Both the position numbers and the translations under genes were made by a program. From Neurospora tetraspora (lineage: Eukaryota > Ascomycota > Sordariomycetes > Sordariales > Sordariaceae), in the NCBI RefSeq assembly GCF_033439725.1, contig NW_026944391.1, forward strand, positions 372,001-436,000: DNA of 64,000 bases, in the 5' to 3' direction. The notes under the pieces are model-generated. The model was not told where the DNA came from and searched no databases. It worked only from the letters and a program-made list of their open reading frames with translations. Of the stretch, positions 21,710-33,653 are shown piece after piece. Position 1 is the stretch's first letter, and every line of letters begins with the position of its first letter.

Positions 21710-24258
21710 TTACGCATCAAGCTCAACGTAGTTGGCGGGGAACAGACCTGACGCTCCATTGTAGTGGCCAAACCACCAGTCATCATCGGGAAACTCCAAA
21801 CCCGTAATCGTGGCTCCTTCGGGGAAGCTCAACTCTATACCGATTCGTTAGTCACTGCTAGGCCTGGATTTCGCGGCTTGTATATGCCGGGCTTGCGAGC
21901 ATCACTTACCATTATCTTCTGCTGCCTCGTAATCAAACTGCGCCGTCGCTGTTGGACCAGCGACTTGACCGGCCGGAGTTGCGGGTGCTACCGCTTCGGC
22001 CTGCGCAGGTGAAGGCACAGCAGGGGCTTGAGTTACCGCTGCTGTTGGGGCCGCACTGGAAGCAGCAGCAGGCTCATCGTCTTCCACGACTTCCACGTAG
22101 TTGCTAGGGAAGAGTCCACTCTCCCCTTGCGCGTTGGTTCCCATCCACCAATCGTCATCCACCATCTGAATGTTGGTGACATACTCACCTTCCCGGAGAT
22201 CAATCTCATTATCCTCGGCCTTCTCGTAGTCATATTGTACCAAAGCACGCTTGCCGCCATCTGAACCAGCCTGCTGAGCCTCGACATCATGGCCAAGAGA
22301 TTCGCTGGCAACATTCAGGGCGGCAGCACGCGGATCGTGGGTATCCTCCTCTACGGGGAGGTCCTCTTCTCTCGGTAGCTCCTGCGGAACAGGCACCGGG
22401 CGGGGTGGCAGATTACCAGCTGGCTCCATCTCAGGCACTGCGCTCCGAGCAACTGGGACTGCGATGCGGACAGGGGAGGAAGGCTCTTCTTCGTCCTGTG
22501 CACGGACTTCTTCTTCCAGCTGTCTTTCATCGTTCTCTTCCTCGGCGTCAGCAACAGGAGGCCGGGATGGCAGGCCAGGAAGGGCAAAGCCACCGGAAGG
22601 ACGGCTTCCGGTTGGCAGGGGCGGCGGAGCATGCTCTTCCTCACCAGTGGCCGGGCCGGGAGAAGGCACGCTTGGTGCTGACCGTGAACCCGTGTTGACC
22701 GCCACGGGTGCCGTATCCTTGAATCTATCGCGCAGCGCAGATATGCCGCCCGCCGGTGAGGCAGGTGCTTCAGGCTCCCATTTCTCTTGCGAGGCGCTGC
22801 CTCCGGTTGCGTGTGTTTCAACACCTCGGCTGTAATTGGGTGCCTGCACAGCCCAGCTCTTCCCTGCGTAACCGCTCTTCCATTCGCTCCCGCTCTTCTG
22901 AGCAGCAATAGGCGCAGCGGCGGGAGAGGGCGTGGACACAGGTGCAACTGCACCGCCTTGCTTGGCCTTCTTCTCGGCCCAGATTTGGGCCGGCGTCTTG
23001 CCTCCCTGATCCGCAAATGTTCTGCTAGCAGAGGCAATAGGGGTAACGGCGGGAACCGCAGGCGAGCCGAAACCCAGAGGAGCCGGCGTAGGAGCTTTGG
23101 TGCCGGTAAATGCAGCGCTGCCTACAAACTTCTTGGCAACCTTGGGCTTGGGAAGTTCGGTCAAGCGTTCTGCTTGCGTAAATGCGGCAGTCCTCTCTGC
23201 CAGACTCTTGGGCGTCTCCGATTCTTCCGGTTCAGCAGGACGTTGCTGAGCCTTTGCGCGAATGGCAGCAATATCAACCTTGCCCACCGGTTCGTAGGCT
23301 CCCTTCACGGTGGCAGGCCGATCATCTTGGGTCTTCTTTGCTTGGGCGCGGAGAGCAGCAATATCAATCTTTCCAATGGGCTGGTAGCCACCCTTAACAA
23401 TATCATCCGGCCGGTCATCTTGCTTTTGGGTTCCATCGGAACGCGAGTCATCTTTGTTCTTCCTGAGTTCGGCAATGTTGACCTTGGTCGGCTGGTAGGC
23501 AGACGCAACCTTCTCCAGCTGGGATCGAGTGACTGGCGGTGCATCGGCACCCCAGCCGTCATCGTCCTCGCCCCCGCGGTTCCGCGTCCGCGCCGCAATA
23601 ATAGGGTTGAAAGAGCCGGCCGATGTAGAGGCAGTCGGGGTAAAAACGGGCTTCTTGGCAACGGGAGGCGGGGCAGCGGCTGACACGGGTGCCGAACCGC
23701 CGGCGGTATACTTGGCGCCTGAAGCATCGGCGACCTTTTGCACAATGGACTCGGGAGAAAGATCTCCGTCGGAGCGTGCTGTTATCTGAACGTGGTAGCC
23801 GTGAAGAATCTTGGAGACGGCGGCCAGGTGGCTGGTAAAGTACCCCTTTGTTCGCTCGGGGACACCACCGCCGCACCAGGCAATCAAGACGTTTTTGGGA
23901 AGTCCACTGTTGGGGTCCTTGACTTTGACGAAGGCGAATTGGATGCGGCCTTCGTTGAAGTCCTCGATCAGGTCGGAAAGCTCACCATCTGTGATGACGG
24001 ATGATTAGTCGGGGCCATGGATATGGTGGGAAGGAGAAGTTGTGGGCCGGCGTGGCACTCACCGCCAGTGCTCTCGACCTTCAGGATGCTCTCCTTTGCC
24101 CCAGAGTCTTGGAAGGCATTCAGAAGAGGCGCCTGGACGGAAAAAAGGGCCCAGTGGGCGTAGGTGGGAGATGCCGAAGATGGCGCAGGGCCGTTGATGA
24201 CGCCCTGATAGCTGCTCTTGATGGAGGGCCCGTTGATGGACAGGTTTAAGGAGGCCAT
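21710..24258 (-). CDS. abp1: actin-binding protein Abp1 (ADF-H domain, two SH3 domains)
   Basis: Minus-strand exons 24258-24063, 23988-21910 and 21834-21710 encode 799 residues. An N-terminal ADF-H domain (about 1-135) binds F-actin; the middle is low-complexity, Pro/Ala-rich. SH3-1 lies at about 645-700 (ALVQYDYEKAEDNEIDL, then DDWWMG and GLFPSNYVEVV). SH3-2 lies at about 742-799 (ATAQFDYEAAEDNELSF, then DDWWFG and GLFPANYVEL). The last intron falls inside SH3-2. Abp1 acts at cortical actin patches, linking Arp2/3-driven actin to endocytic adaptors and kinases. Between about 230 and 310 are three copies of a Y-x-P...K-(V/I)-(N/D)-I-A-x-(L/I)-R motif. Confidence 0.94.
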
Positions 24259-25692
24259 GGTGGGCGGAGTGGCCGGCTGTGTGGAGCGGAATGGATGGGT
24301 AAACGACGCAAAGGAGCTGGGACGTTCAACAATCGGAAGGTTGTGAATTGTTGACAACTGCAGCAACGGCTACAGATTGTTGGTGATCTAGACGTCGGAT
24401 CGGGGTTGGAGGTCGAGAGAGAGATGAAGAAGGTCCCGGTGTTTGAGGAGGGGATGCATGGACGGGTCAAGTCGTTAGAGGTACCACGCAGCGCTAGAGT
24501 TAGGTACCTCTAGGTAGGTAAGTGGAGGTGGAGCTCCATCTGCGCACATACGTCAATAGGTACCTCTAGCGAAAGGTGTGTCCCGGCCGGCGAGTCTGGG
24601 GCGTTGCGATGCGGACTTCAGTTGCACCCGACGGCACCTTCGTACGATGTTCGAGGCGGTGCAGCGGCTGACTGACCGACTGCTTTTCCAACGAACCCTG
24701 CCGGCTTGACCGGCCTTTCCTTGCGATGACTGACGTTACTTGTAAGCGGGTAAGAAACGTAACAAACCATACATTACGGTGTAAAATGGGCAAAGTTACC
24801 TCTACGAGGTGAAGGCCTAGCGGGCCACGCAATACGTACAAATCGGTTGCTCTTCTTTGAAAGCCGTCCTACCATAGATGGTGTGCTAGAAGCTTTGTGA
24901 TGTCTGAAAGCCTTAGCTAGACAACAGAAGATGCGGAGGTAATACTGGGCGGTGCATTCCACCTTTTGCTACAACAAGAGACATGTGTCAGCTTATACGC
25001 GGACCCTTAAATCAGCTTCAAGTACCTTCAGGCATCATCTAGCAGGCAGGGTACTTCAGGAGGTAGCCAAGGTACACTAGTACCTGCGTTCCAGTGCCCC
25101 GTCCGGAGGGGCAAGCTACCACGCAAACTAGACGTATCACCCTCGAGTCCGAGTCACCTACCTCTACCCATCTTTAACCTTTGTCGACAGTGACCGGCAA
25201 ACACGCCTTTTGCGTGCTTAGACTGCAGCATCCTGAGAATAGAACAGACTAACAGAGACCATGAAAGAGCTTCAAACTAGTCATTATATTACTCAAGATA
25301 TCAACGTGAACCCAGTCAAGGCCCTTCTTCCCCTCCGATACCTCTTGGTAAAGAAAACTGAGGTGATCGCTAATCATTAAGTACCCTGTGCACACATATC
25401 CACAACGCCCCTTAACCCTTTCCGAACTAAGAATGTGATTGACCATCAAACGAATATGCTGCCGTCCGCTGACAGACATCCCATGGACGGTAATGTCGGT
25501 GGTCAGGGAATTTGCCAATCCAGCTGACGAATCTTGCGGCCATCAATCTCGAGTACTGGTGTGTCTGTTTGTGTGCGCATGTGTGTGGTGTTGCGCATGC
25601 ATTGCGCCCATGTTGCTCCAAGAATGATTTCTCAGAGGCTTGTGTTGTTCAAATCCATCTTCAACGGTCGAGATCATAATGCCTATCCTCTC
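24259..25692. other. intergenic: abp1 promoter and 3' flank of the CYSTM-like gene
   Basis: About 1.4 kb. The part next to abp1 carries several AGGTACCT/CCTAGGTA words (24478-24566). The rest shows only short, unconvincing frames. Confidence 0.55.
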
Positions 25693-26047
25693 TTAACAGC
25701 ACTCGGCGAAGCATTCGCAGCAGTCAGCGCAGCATTCACAGCATTCGGCGCCCACGAAGCAGCAGCAGAGAGCCGCTATGCACCCTTTGAAGCATCCATC
25801 CCCGCCACCACTCTGCTGAGGAGGAGGCTGCTGCTGTTGATATTGCATTTGACCTTGCGGAGGGTAGTAACCTTGTGGGGGAGGCTGACCATAAGACTGC
25901 AACCGATCACGACCGGGTTAGCTTTTGTGGTTTGACGCAGTGGGCTTGTGTGGTCGGTGAGAACGCCGCCGGGAACTCCAAACTCACCTGCTGAGGGTAT
26001 TGGGGATATCCTTCCTGAGGAGGTTGGTAGTATTGCTGGGCCGACAT
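25693..26047 (-). CDS. small cysteine-rich CYSTM-like tail-anchored protein
   Basis: Minus-strand exons 26047-25988 and 25896-25693 encode 87 residues; the 91-base intron has GTGAGT, a CTAAC branch point and TGCAG. The N-terminal two thirds is Gln/Tyr/Pro-rich (repeats like YPPQGQMQYQQQQPPP). The C-terminus is a short hydrophobic stretch packed with 14 cysteines (CFKGCIAALCCCFVGAE followed by CC pairs). This layout, a polar Q/P/Y head plus a Cys-rich membrane tail, is that of CYSTM-module proteins, thought to sit at the plasma membrane and to respond to stress or bind metal. The molecular role is unknown. Confidence 0.8.
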
Positions 26048-27665
26048 GTTTGTTGATGCGTGGGCTGATGGTAGACACTTCAGGCACGTAGAAGTAGGTA
26101 GGTATCACGGTTACCGCCGAGATTAGGGTAGTGAAGTTCACTCGGGTGCGATTACGACTGTGGCCTTGTGGGTGTATGTGGTATATATGTCGGGTGGCCG
26201 GGGACGGAGACGGGGACGGCACTTGTCGAAAAAGACGGGCAGTTGAACGGAGAGTGAATGCGGGGCGGTAAGGCGGCGTTTGAACGCGGGAGCGACGAGA
26301 CGAATATAAATACTCGGGAACGGGGGCGGATGGGATGATGATGGCTGGCAGGGAGACGCAGGTGCACGGTACCTCAACTACATGGAGCATGGATATAGCC
26401 GAATCCGCGGACCCTGACAACCCTGACACCTCAACCTGACACACTTGCACCTGACACTGACTGCAGCGACCGGGAGCGGGAGCCCTGAGCCCTGAGTCGA
26501 CCCTGCAGTCGGCGTGGCAGCGATCCAAGCCCGCCAAGAGCATCCAAGCCTAGCGAAGCGCCCTGATGTGCAACAAGAGTGGAGCGGTGCGGAAATAACG
26601 TGCCGATCTGATCAGAAGCCCACAAAGCTCCGGCAACGTCTGTCGTCTGCAGTGGACAAACAGCAGCATCTTTTAAAAGACGGACTGTCCTTCTTGACTT
26701 GTCCCAGTAGAACCGTTGAGTGTTGTTGATGCGATGATACAAATTGTTATTAAACCCAAATAGCAGGAACAACGCACGCAAAACAAACAGTTTGTTCAAG
26801 CAGCTTTGTCATATACATCTAGGTAACCCTATGTCTATTGAAGATATCTAGGGCCACTATGTTGTACTACGTATATGATCTCTCATACATACCACACTCT
26901 GCTCTTTTTGTTCTGCCACTCCGTACACGAATAGGTTGTAGTATCTATCTACCTACATATCTTTCAAGAGGTACCTACTAGGTAGTGGTTGTCAGATGAA
27001 CATGTGAGTTGGACGGCTTCCGAGAGCATTCCATTGCCGCACCAGGTGGAAGCTTACCACTCTGCCACTACAGGACGCTACCGTTCTCGTTATATCGTAA
27101 GATACAGTGTAGGGTGGTGTAAGACCAGTTGCATTTCGTACTAGCCCAGAGGCAGTCAACTCCACAGCAAAGCGCACATCAATCACTGTACCTGCATACA
27201 TACTGCATAAAGTCATCTATGTACATACACGGTACTGCGTATGCCTGCGGTGTGTGGATGCTTCTAGGTTCTGCGCTAGTAATGTAAGGTTGATACTTAT
27301 GGTACGTAGTGGGCTGCACCTTACAGGTAAGCGCATCGGCGCCGCGGGGCACGCCTGAGAGCCACGAGGGGCAAGGCCGAGGTCGCTGACGTTTTTTGGG
27401 CCATGGATGATGGAAAACCAGTACCGGTGTCCGGTAGGCCAGGACATTTGTAAACTCGCCGCCAACTCGGTATATCCAACAAGCGATCCACATTGGGCAC
27501 TGGGGAACTTCTAGGTCAAACGAAATCCATTTCTCTTGGTCACCGTCCTCTTCACACTTGGATCATACGCGCGACACCGATACCCGTAATAGACAGCCAC
27601 CACTCGAAACTCGCTCGGCCGAGCCATCATCACCCCGACCACATCTGAACCGCGCAACCCGCATC
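26048..27665. promoter_or_regulatory. divergent promoter region of the CYSTM-like gene and the glutaredoxin gene
   Basis: About 1.6 kb without a supportable gene. A TATAAATA box at about 26305-26312 reads in either direction and lies about 260 bp before the CYSTM ATG. Words of the GGTACCTACTAGGTAG type occur near 26970. Confidence 0.5.
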
Positions 27666-28522
27666 ATGTCGACCATCAAGGACATTACCAGTATCGAGGC
27701 TTGGAACGACCATGTGTCGTCGTTGCCGGCGTCCACCCTCCTGATCGTCTCCTTTCACGCGCCCTGGGCTGCGCCCTGCGCCCAGATGGCGACAGTGCTC
27801 AAGACATTGGCGAGCGAATACCCCGTTACCGAGCCGCTTTCCACCTCCTGGGTCTCGATCGACGCCGAAGAACTGTCGGAAATTAGCGAAACGTACAACG
27901 TGACGGCCGTTCCTTTCCTCGTGCTCGCCCGGAACGGCCAGGTCTTGGAGACGGTCAGCGGAAGCAGCGCCGTCAAGGTTCGAAACGCGATCGAGACCCA
28001 CGCCAACAAGTCGGCCCAGTCGGGCACTGAAGCTAGTGAGAAGACACCGGCCGCCGCAAATGGCGCCGCAACTGCTGAGGGCCAGGCCGGCGACGTTGTG
28101 CCTCAGGACCCCGAGAAGCAAAAGGAGGAGTTGTTCAAACGTCTGGGTGACCTGGTCAAGGCCGCCCCGGTCATGCTGTTCATGAAGGGTACTCCCAGTG
28201 AGCCCAAGTGCGGCTTCTCGCGACAACTGGTTGCTCTTCTCCGAGAAAACGCCGTCAAGTACGGTTTCTTTAACATTCTAGCGGACGACGAAGTACGACA
28301 GGGCCTCAAGGAGTTTGCTGACTGGCCTACTTATCCACAACTTTGGGTCGACGGTGAGCTAGTGGGAGGACTCGATATCGTACGTGAAGCATATTCTGTG
28401 TCATCCTACAGACAGCGGACTAACTATGAATACAGGTCAAGGAGGAGCTGGCGAACGACGCCGACTTCTTCAAGCCATATAGTGTCAAGACGAACGGCGA
28501 TGCGTCCGCGGGGCAGTCCTAG
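27666..28522 (+). CDS. grx4: monothiol glutaredoxin with N-terminal thioredoxin domain (Grx3/4 type)
   Basis: Exons 27666-28379 and 28436-28522 encode 266 residues. The thioredoxin-like domain carries APWAAPCAQM (single Cys about 38; Grx3/4 proteins use W-A-x-P-C). An Ala/Glu-rich linker follows, then the glutaredoxin domain with MKGTPSEPKCGFSRQ and the active-site CGFS (Cys about 182), WPTYPQLWVDGELVGGLDI, and an acidic C-terminal helix. Such proteins bind a bridging [2Fe-2S] cluster with glutathione and BolA partners, and pass iron status to transcription factors. The ATG at 27666 gives the start MSTIKDITS; an upstream in-frame extension lacks conservation. The intron has GTACGT and CTAAC. 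Confidence 0.93.
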
Positions 28523-29582
28523 GTTTCAACATGCACGGAAGCTTCCTTGGTGGGAAGGGGAACCGCTGTATATATGTTCTTGAGCGACTGTCAGTCTTAT
28601 CTTGTCGACTGTCCCCTATATGCCATTTGACTTGGCTTTGATCAGTCTCCTAGGTACCTGCGGCCCAAGATGATGCAATGGAATTATGGCGATAAAAAGC
28701 CGGTCACAATACTAATTCCACGAGAAACAGCCCGATCTACAAGACTCACAGGTACAAAGAGAGAGGATTGGTTGGCTGAAGACGAATTAGGCGCACTGCT
28801 GAGATAAGAATTGATGAGTCATAACACGATACCGCTAAGCGACGGTCATGGTTTGTCAACGGTGTACGTTAGAGCAAGGTGTTGCGCTTATCGCCGGATC
28901 GAGTAATGCAACACATTTGTGTGAGCTTTGGTTCGCTGGATATATGGTGTTTGTATACTAGATACCAATTACCTTTGGTGATGCAATTTTGACAATGTGG
29001 GGTGAAGACCTGAAATGCCAAGCTATTCTGGAATGCCTTTTAGCTTTTGGGCCCCGAACATGCTATCGACATTTGAGCGTACTACATAACAGCACCTATA
29101 TATCGGATGAAGACAGAATGACGAACATACAGGGGTGTATCGTACCCGACACGTTCAGTCTTTGGTCGACGGGAGTGTTCTCGACGCGAGGCCCGTCATT
29201 TGCTTACGTTCGACAACCACTACTGTACTACCTAACCAACCTAGCTTTCATTTTGCTTATGACCCTGCCTCCTCCTCTCCCCGTCCTCCCTTCAAAGATA
29301 AATATTTGCATTCGAGGCTGTGAATATCCAGGATTGGTATGCGCCTGTGTGACCCTACTTTAGCACGCTAGACTCCTGCAAATATCATGAAGCTGTGACA
29401 AAAATCAGGCAGCTGCCCACAACGTTCGCTAAAACCAACTTCAACACAATCAACATCACTCGGCCCGCTTTCCATTGGAGACACCCAGGTGATTGCCCGA
29501 TCAAACGCGGCCCCTTACATACTTGCCCTTGTGCCACGACCCTTCAGCGCCGGAACTCTTTTTTAATCCAGCGTGGCAGATC
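28523..29582. other. intergenic: upstream of the Zn2Cys6 gene
   Basis: About 1.06 kb holding the glutaredoxin 3' flank and the promoter of the transcription-factor gene. Nothing else recognised. Confidence 0.6.
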
Positions 29583-32437
29583 ATGACGCCCACACCACCG
29601 TCGACCACCTCCTCGGGCGGCCGCTCCCCCGAGGAGCAGTTTCGTGTTGTCCGAAAGCGGAACAGAGTACCGCTCAGTTGCTATCCTTGCCGGTCAAGAA
29701 AGTGAGCCACTCCATCTTCCAGCCGCCTCGTTCGAGTTATCCATCGACTAACATAACCTAATCTAGGTTGTAAGCATCATGACCAAGATCGTCTTTGATG
29801 ATGCCTAGTTGCTGAAAGAATATAGAAAGTGTGACAGGAATCACCCTTGCGGAAACTGCACTAAACGAGGAGGGACAGATGCCTCTTCGTGTTTCTATGC
29901 CACGCCGCCGGCCCGGAAAAAGAGTCAAGGCCAAGCAGGCGCCTCTCCCGACGACATGCAGAACCGTATTGACAGGCTGGAAGGTTTGGTTCTGTCACTT
30001 GTGCATGGTGGTGCAAACATCGATCTGCCCCCGGCCGCTACTGCTACAAACGCTGCGGCTACTGCTGGTGGAGGACAAGGTGCTGGCTCGACGACGACTA
30101 GCGGCTCTTCGGTCTTCCTACACGTCGACGACGACGACGGCGCTATGCAAGATGACGAGGGAGAAAGTGACGTCGACGATGGACTGGCAACCTCTCTAGG
30201 CGTTCTGAAGGTGGATGCCGATAGGGGGAAGTCCATGTATCTTGGACAAGGCCACTGGCACACCGTTCTGGCGGACATCGCCGAGGTCAAGAACTTCTTT
30301 GCGCTTCACAAGAAGGACCTGGAGAAGAGCTATGAGAAAGTGATGCTCAGCAAGCCGCCTACAGCTTGCGAAGGCCTCACGTTTCTTTTCGGGTCAACAC
30401 CTGCTACCGAAGTCGAACTGAGGGCCGAGTTGCCTCCCAAGTCTGTTGTCCTGACCCTTTGCGGAAGGTACTTCAACTCGATGGATAATGCCGTTAACAT
30501 CATTCATCCACCCACCTTCCACCAGCAACTCCGCAATCACTGGCTGGACCCGTCTCGGACACCAATTATGTGGTTAGGCCTGCTCTATTCTGTCATGTGC
30601 TTGGCCATGTTGAGTTATCACAAGGTTGGCGACGAGCCGCCCGAATGGAAGGGCCGCACATTTGAAAAGGCAGCCAAGTTCCGACTCCGGACAGTCCAGT
30701 GTCTCCGAGTAGGTGATTATACGAAGCCGACCGAGTATACCGTGGAGACCATGATTCTCTACCTCTTCGCCGAACATTCATCCCGGTGGGATGCCGACGT
30801 CGGCCTGTGGTTGATTATGTCTCAGGTCACGAGGGTTGCCTTTCGTATGGGCTATCACAGAGATGCGAAATGGTTTCCCTCTCTCACTCCTTTCCAAGCT
30901 GTAAGGCCGATTTTTTATTTTATTTACTCAAACAAGGACGGGTGTAGGCCGCTTGACGGGGAACTATCACATGAGTTGCTTAGCTGACACTTTTGTTCGA
31001 TTTTTTGCTTTGCTGTTTAGGAAATGAGAAGAAGAACGTGGGCCTTAATCAGGATGTGCGACATATTCTTCTCGCACCAGCTCTCTCTACCTGCCATGAT
31101 CTACGAACACGACTGCGACACTGACCTTCCACACAACCTGGCCGACGAAGATTTTGACCCAGACACAAAGGTGCTACCCCCACCGAAACCAGATACAGAG
31201 CCTACCAACATCAGCTACATGATTGCCAAGGTTAAGCTCGCACTGGAGCTGGGCAACATATTACAAGCAACAGGTCGTGTCCGAAATCCGGTGCATTACG
31301 ATGAAGTTCTTCGCTTTGACGCAAAACTGCGTGAAATCAAAGCAAATCTGCCTCCGCACCTACGGTTCCAACCCCTCTCGGGCTCTCATGATCCGTTAAC
31401 GCTAATTATTGCGCGATTCAATATTGATATTCTCTTCCAGAAAATCATCTGTCTTCTTCACAGAAGGTACATGTCAAAGGCGACACAAAACATCAGATAT
31501 AACAGCTCTCGGCTGAGGGCAATTTCAGCTTCCCTCGAGTCCTTGGGTCATCTGGCAACGCTCCACCGTGAATCACAACCAGGAGGTCGATTTCGCTCCA
31601 TCAAGTGGTTCGTGACTTCTATCGCAACCAAGGACTTCCTTCTTCCCGCCATGCTGATCGTGTTGGATCTACATTATGACAACACGTTACGCCGAACAAA
31701 GACGGCACCAGCCAGTCCTCCTTGGACTTCGGAGCAACGTGCCGAGATGATCAAGAGCCTTGAAGTCACCCGAGACATCTGGAAGGGGCTGGCAGATGAG
31801 TCCATGGATGCCCTCAAGGCATTCAAGGTTCTAGATATTATGCTGGACAAAATCAACGGCACACAATCCTCTGAATATCCTGCCAGCGCGACCGAGATCC
31901 CTACAACGACGAAAGCGACTGAGTTTTCAGACCCAGTCCAAGAGATGCGGCCAGAGCACTCGGCTGCCATAACGTTGGGTATGCTCTCAAGCGGTATAGA
32001 TGCAAGCTCAACCTCACCAACACATGCGGCACAAAGTCTTGACGGGCCTAACTATCCTTCACTGAACATGAACGTTAGTGCCGACCCAGCGACTTCTGGT
32101 ACAGGTTCTTTGAGCATGGGCCTGACGCCAGATTACCTGGGCGACACGATGGCTGGAATTGGCGACACATCTCCGTTCTCGTCACTGTTTGGTGACGGGA
32201 TGGGGAACAGTACGCTGGACTTTACCACGAATTTTGATTGGGTAAGTACATCTACGTTATGGACATTAAGGAATTCACGTCTTGCTGACGACGAATTACA
32301 AACAGAATTCCTTCGAGAACTACACTCAAACTGCGCATTGGGGAAATGACCAACCCTTTCAGTTCTTTTCGGGGAACGGGCCAGAACAGTCCTATTTTCA
32401 TAACAGTGAGGAGAGGCAAGGGCATGGTAACGGCTAG
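29583..32437 (+). CDS. Zn2Cys6 fungal-specific transcription factor
   Basis: Exons 29583-29701, 29767-29769, 29826-30900, 31021-32241 and 32306-32437 encode 849 residues. The binuclear zinc cluster uses Cys 33, 36, 43, 49, 52 and 63 (CYPCRSRKLKCDRNHPCGNC). The second exon is only three bases (GTT) and is needed for the leucine that restores the usual six residues between the second and third cysteines. A heptad-like segment (DDMQNRIDRLEGLVLSLV) follows, then an acidic stretch. The fungal_trans regulatory domain spans roughly 220-560 (YFNSMDNAVNIIHPPTFH, RMGYHRDAKWFPSLTPFQA, RRRTWALIRMCDIFFSHQ). The C-terminus is Ser/Thr/Asn-rich, likely an activation region. Targets are unknown; the next gene, on the same strand, is an alpha-amylase. 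Confidence 0.88.
29767..29769 (+). other. predicted 3-nucleotide micro-exon (GTT) in the Zn2Cys6 gene
   Basis: Flanked upstream by a 65-base intron (GTGAGC donor, CTAAC, CTAG acceptor) and downstream by a 56-base intron (GTAAGC donor, TATAG acceptor). Skipping it keeps the frame but changes KLK to KK and shortens C-X6-C to C-X5-C. Confidence 0.7.
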
Positions 32438-33653
32438 TTCGTGACTCGGTGCCGTTCGGTGTTTTTTTTTGCCAACGGAACTTGTACAATGAATCCCCAG
32501 AAATTTCCGCTCAACATGCGACCCAGTGTCAAGTTTTTCAGGCTTTCTGTGTCGAGCTTACGTGTTCTTTCGACGGGAAATGCCTCGCCTTATTATGGAC
32601 GTGGCTAACTTGGTATTTTTGAAAGTGGTTAATCCGAATCATTGACGCCTTTCAGTTTATTTATATAGGAGGGAGGCATGAAAGGGCCAGAGTGTCCAAC
32701 TGACAAACCAGCACCGAGCTGTACCGCGTAGGCTTGCTTGAGGGGAGCAGAAAAAAATTGCCGTGGGACTTGGAATAAGGGAGGGCATCGCCGTGAGACA
32801 GACTGGGTGTATGGTTACATGAACAGATCAAAATGCAGAATGTATTGTTGTGCAGGATTTTTAAGCAACTGTACGACACTGTAGAAACAAGCAGCAATTC
32901 TATCTTTTTCTCACTCGTAGCCAACTACAACCATGAGGAGGGCCGAATAGCGTATCGACCGGAGGTTTTGCTCGGTACATATCAGGTGAGAGGGCGAGTA
33001 ATGGCTGCAAGCATAAGATCTGATACACAGTCGGCATTGGATTCTTCCCCGCAAATCGCCAAACACCGTTACAGCCGGCCCGTGGTTGGCCGGATGTTCA
33101 CCTGTCAATGGTATTCGGGCCTTCTACCTCATTGGCCTCCCCACATTTACAATCCCGTCACTATGGTCTAGGTCTTAAAGAATCTGGGGTGTGGCGTCTG
33201 GGGTTACCGCGCCGAGCCAGAGATCCGTAGATGCAGTGGCCTCTCCATCAGCACCAAACACTACCTCCGTCTTGTGTAGCCAGACAAGTGGAGGACCTCA
33301 CGGAAGGAGCCTCACATTCCGTGGACAGTTCCAAGCTTCCAAGGTGAAGGCCTCGAGAGCCCTTTGCATACACCCTCACTCACGCAGTTTTACGGCCCGA
33401 ATTGGACTTGGGCGTAAAGCATGAGGCGTCCTGGAACTCGTGCTCCCTCATCATCCGAGGTTTACACAACCCAAACTCGTCATCTTGCTGACCAGTACTG
33501 GCCGGTCAAGTATCAACTTCAAGCTCAAGATGGCCTATAAAGGTCCGGGGCGCCGCTCCGAGAGAACGGCGGTATGCTCTACTCACTGGCAACAAGATAA
33601 TATTGGCCTCCGGTTCTTTATTCTTGACGCTTCAACTTTCACCGTTCACTAAA
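32438..33653. promoter_or_regulatory. upstream region of the alpha-amylase gene with a TATA-like box
   Basis: About 1.2 kb without a gene. TATAAAGG at 33536-33543 lies about 118 bp before the amylase ATG. Several CGG triplets occur (32955-33615), as amylolytic Zn2Cys6 regulators would need, but no exact CGG-N8-CGG/AGG site was confirmed by eye. Confidence 0.5.

Noticed and set aside
22787-23683. 298-codon plus-strand frame opposite abp1
   Set aside because: Antisense shadow of the GC-rich, low-complexity abp1 exon; composition is Leu/Arg/Gly-rich with no domain, and the minus-strand frame has clear ADF-H and SH3 conservation.
25776-26543. 255-codon minus-strand frame over the CYSTM-like gene
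   Set aside because: Different frame from the spliced CYSTM product, crosses its promoter and intron, and has no homology.
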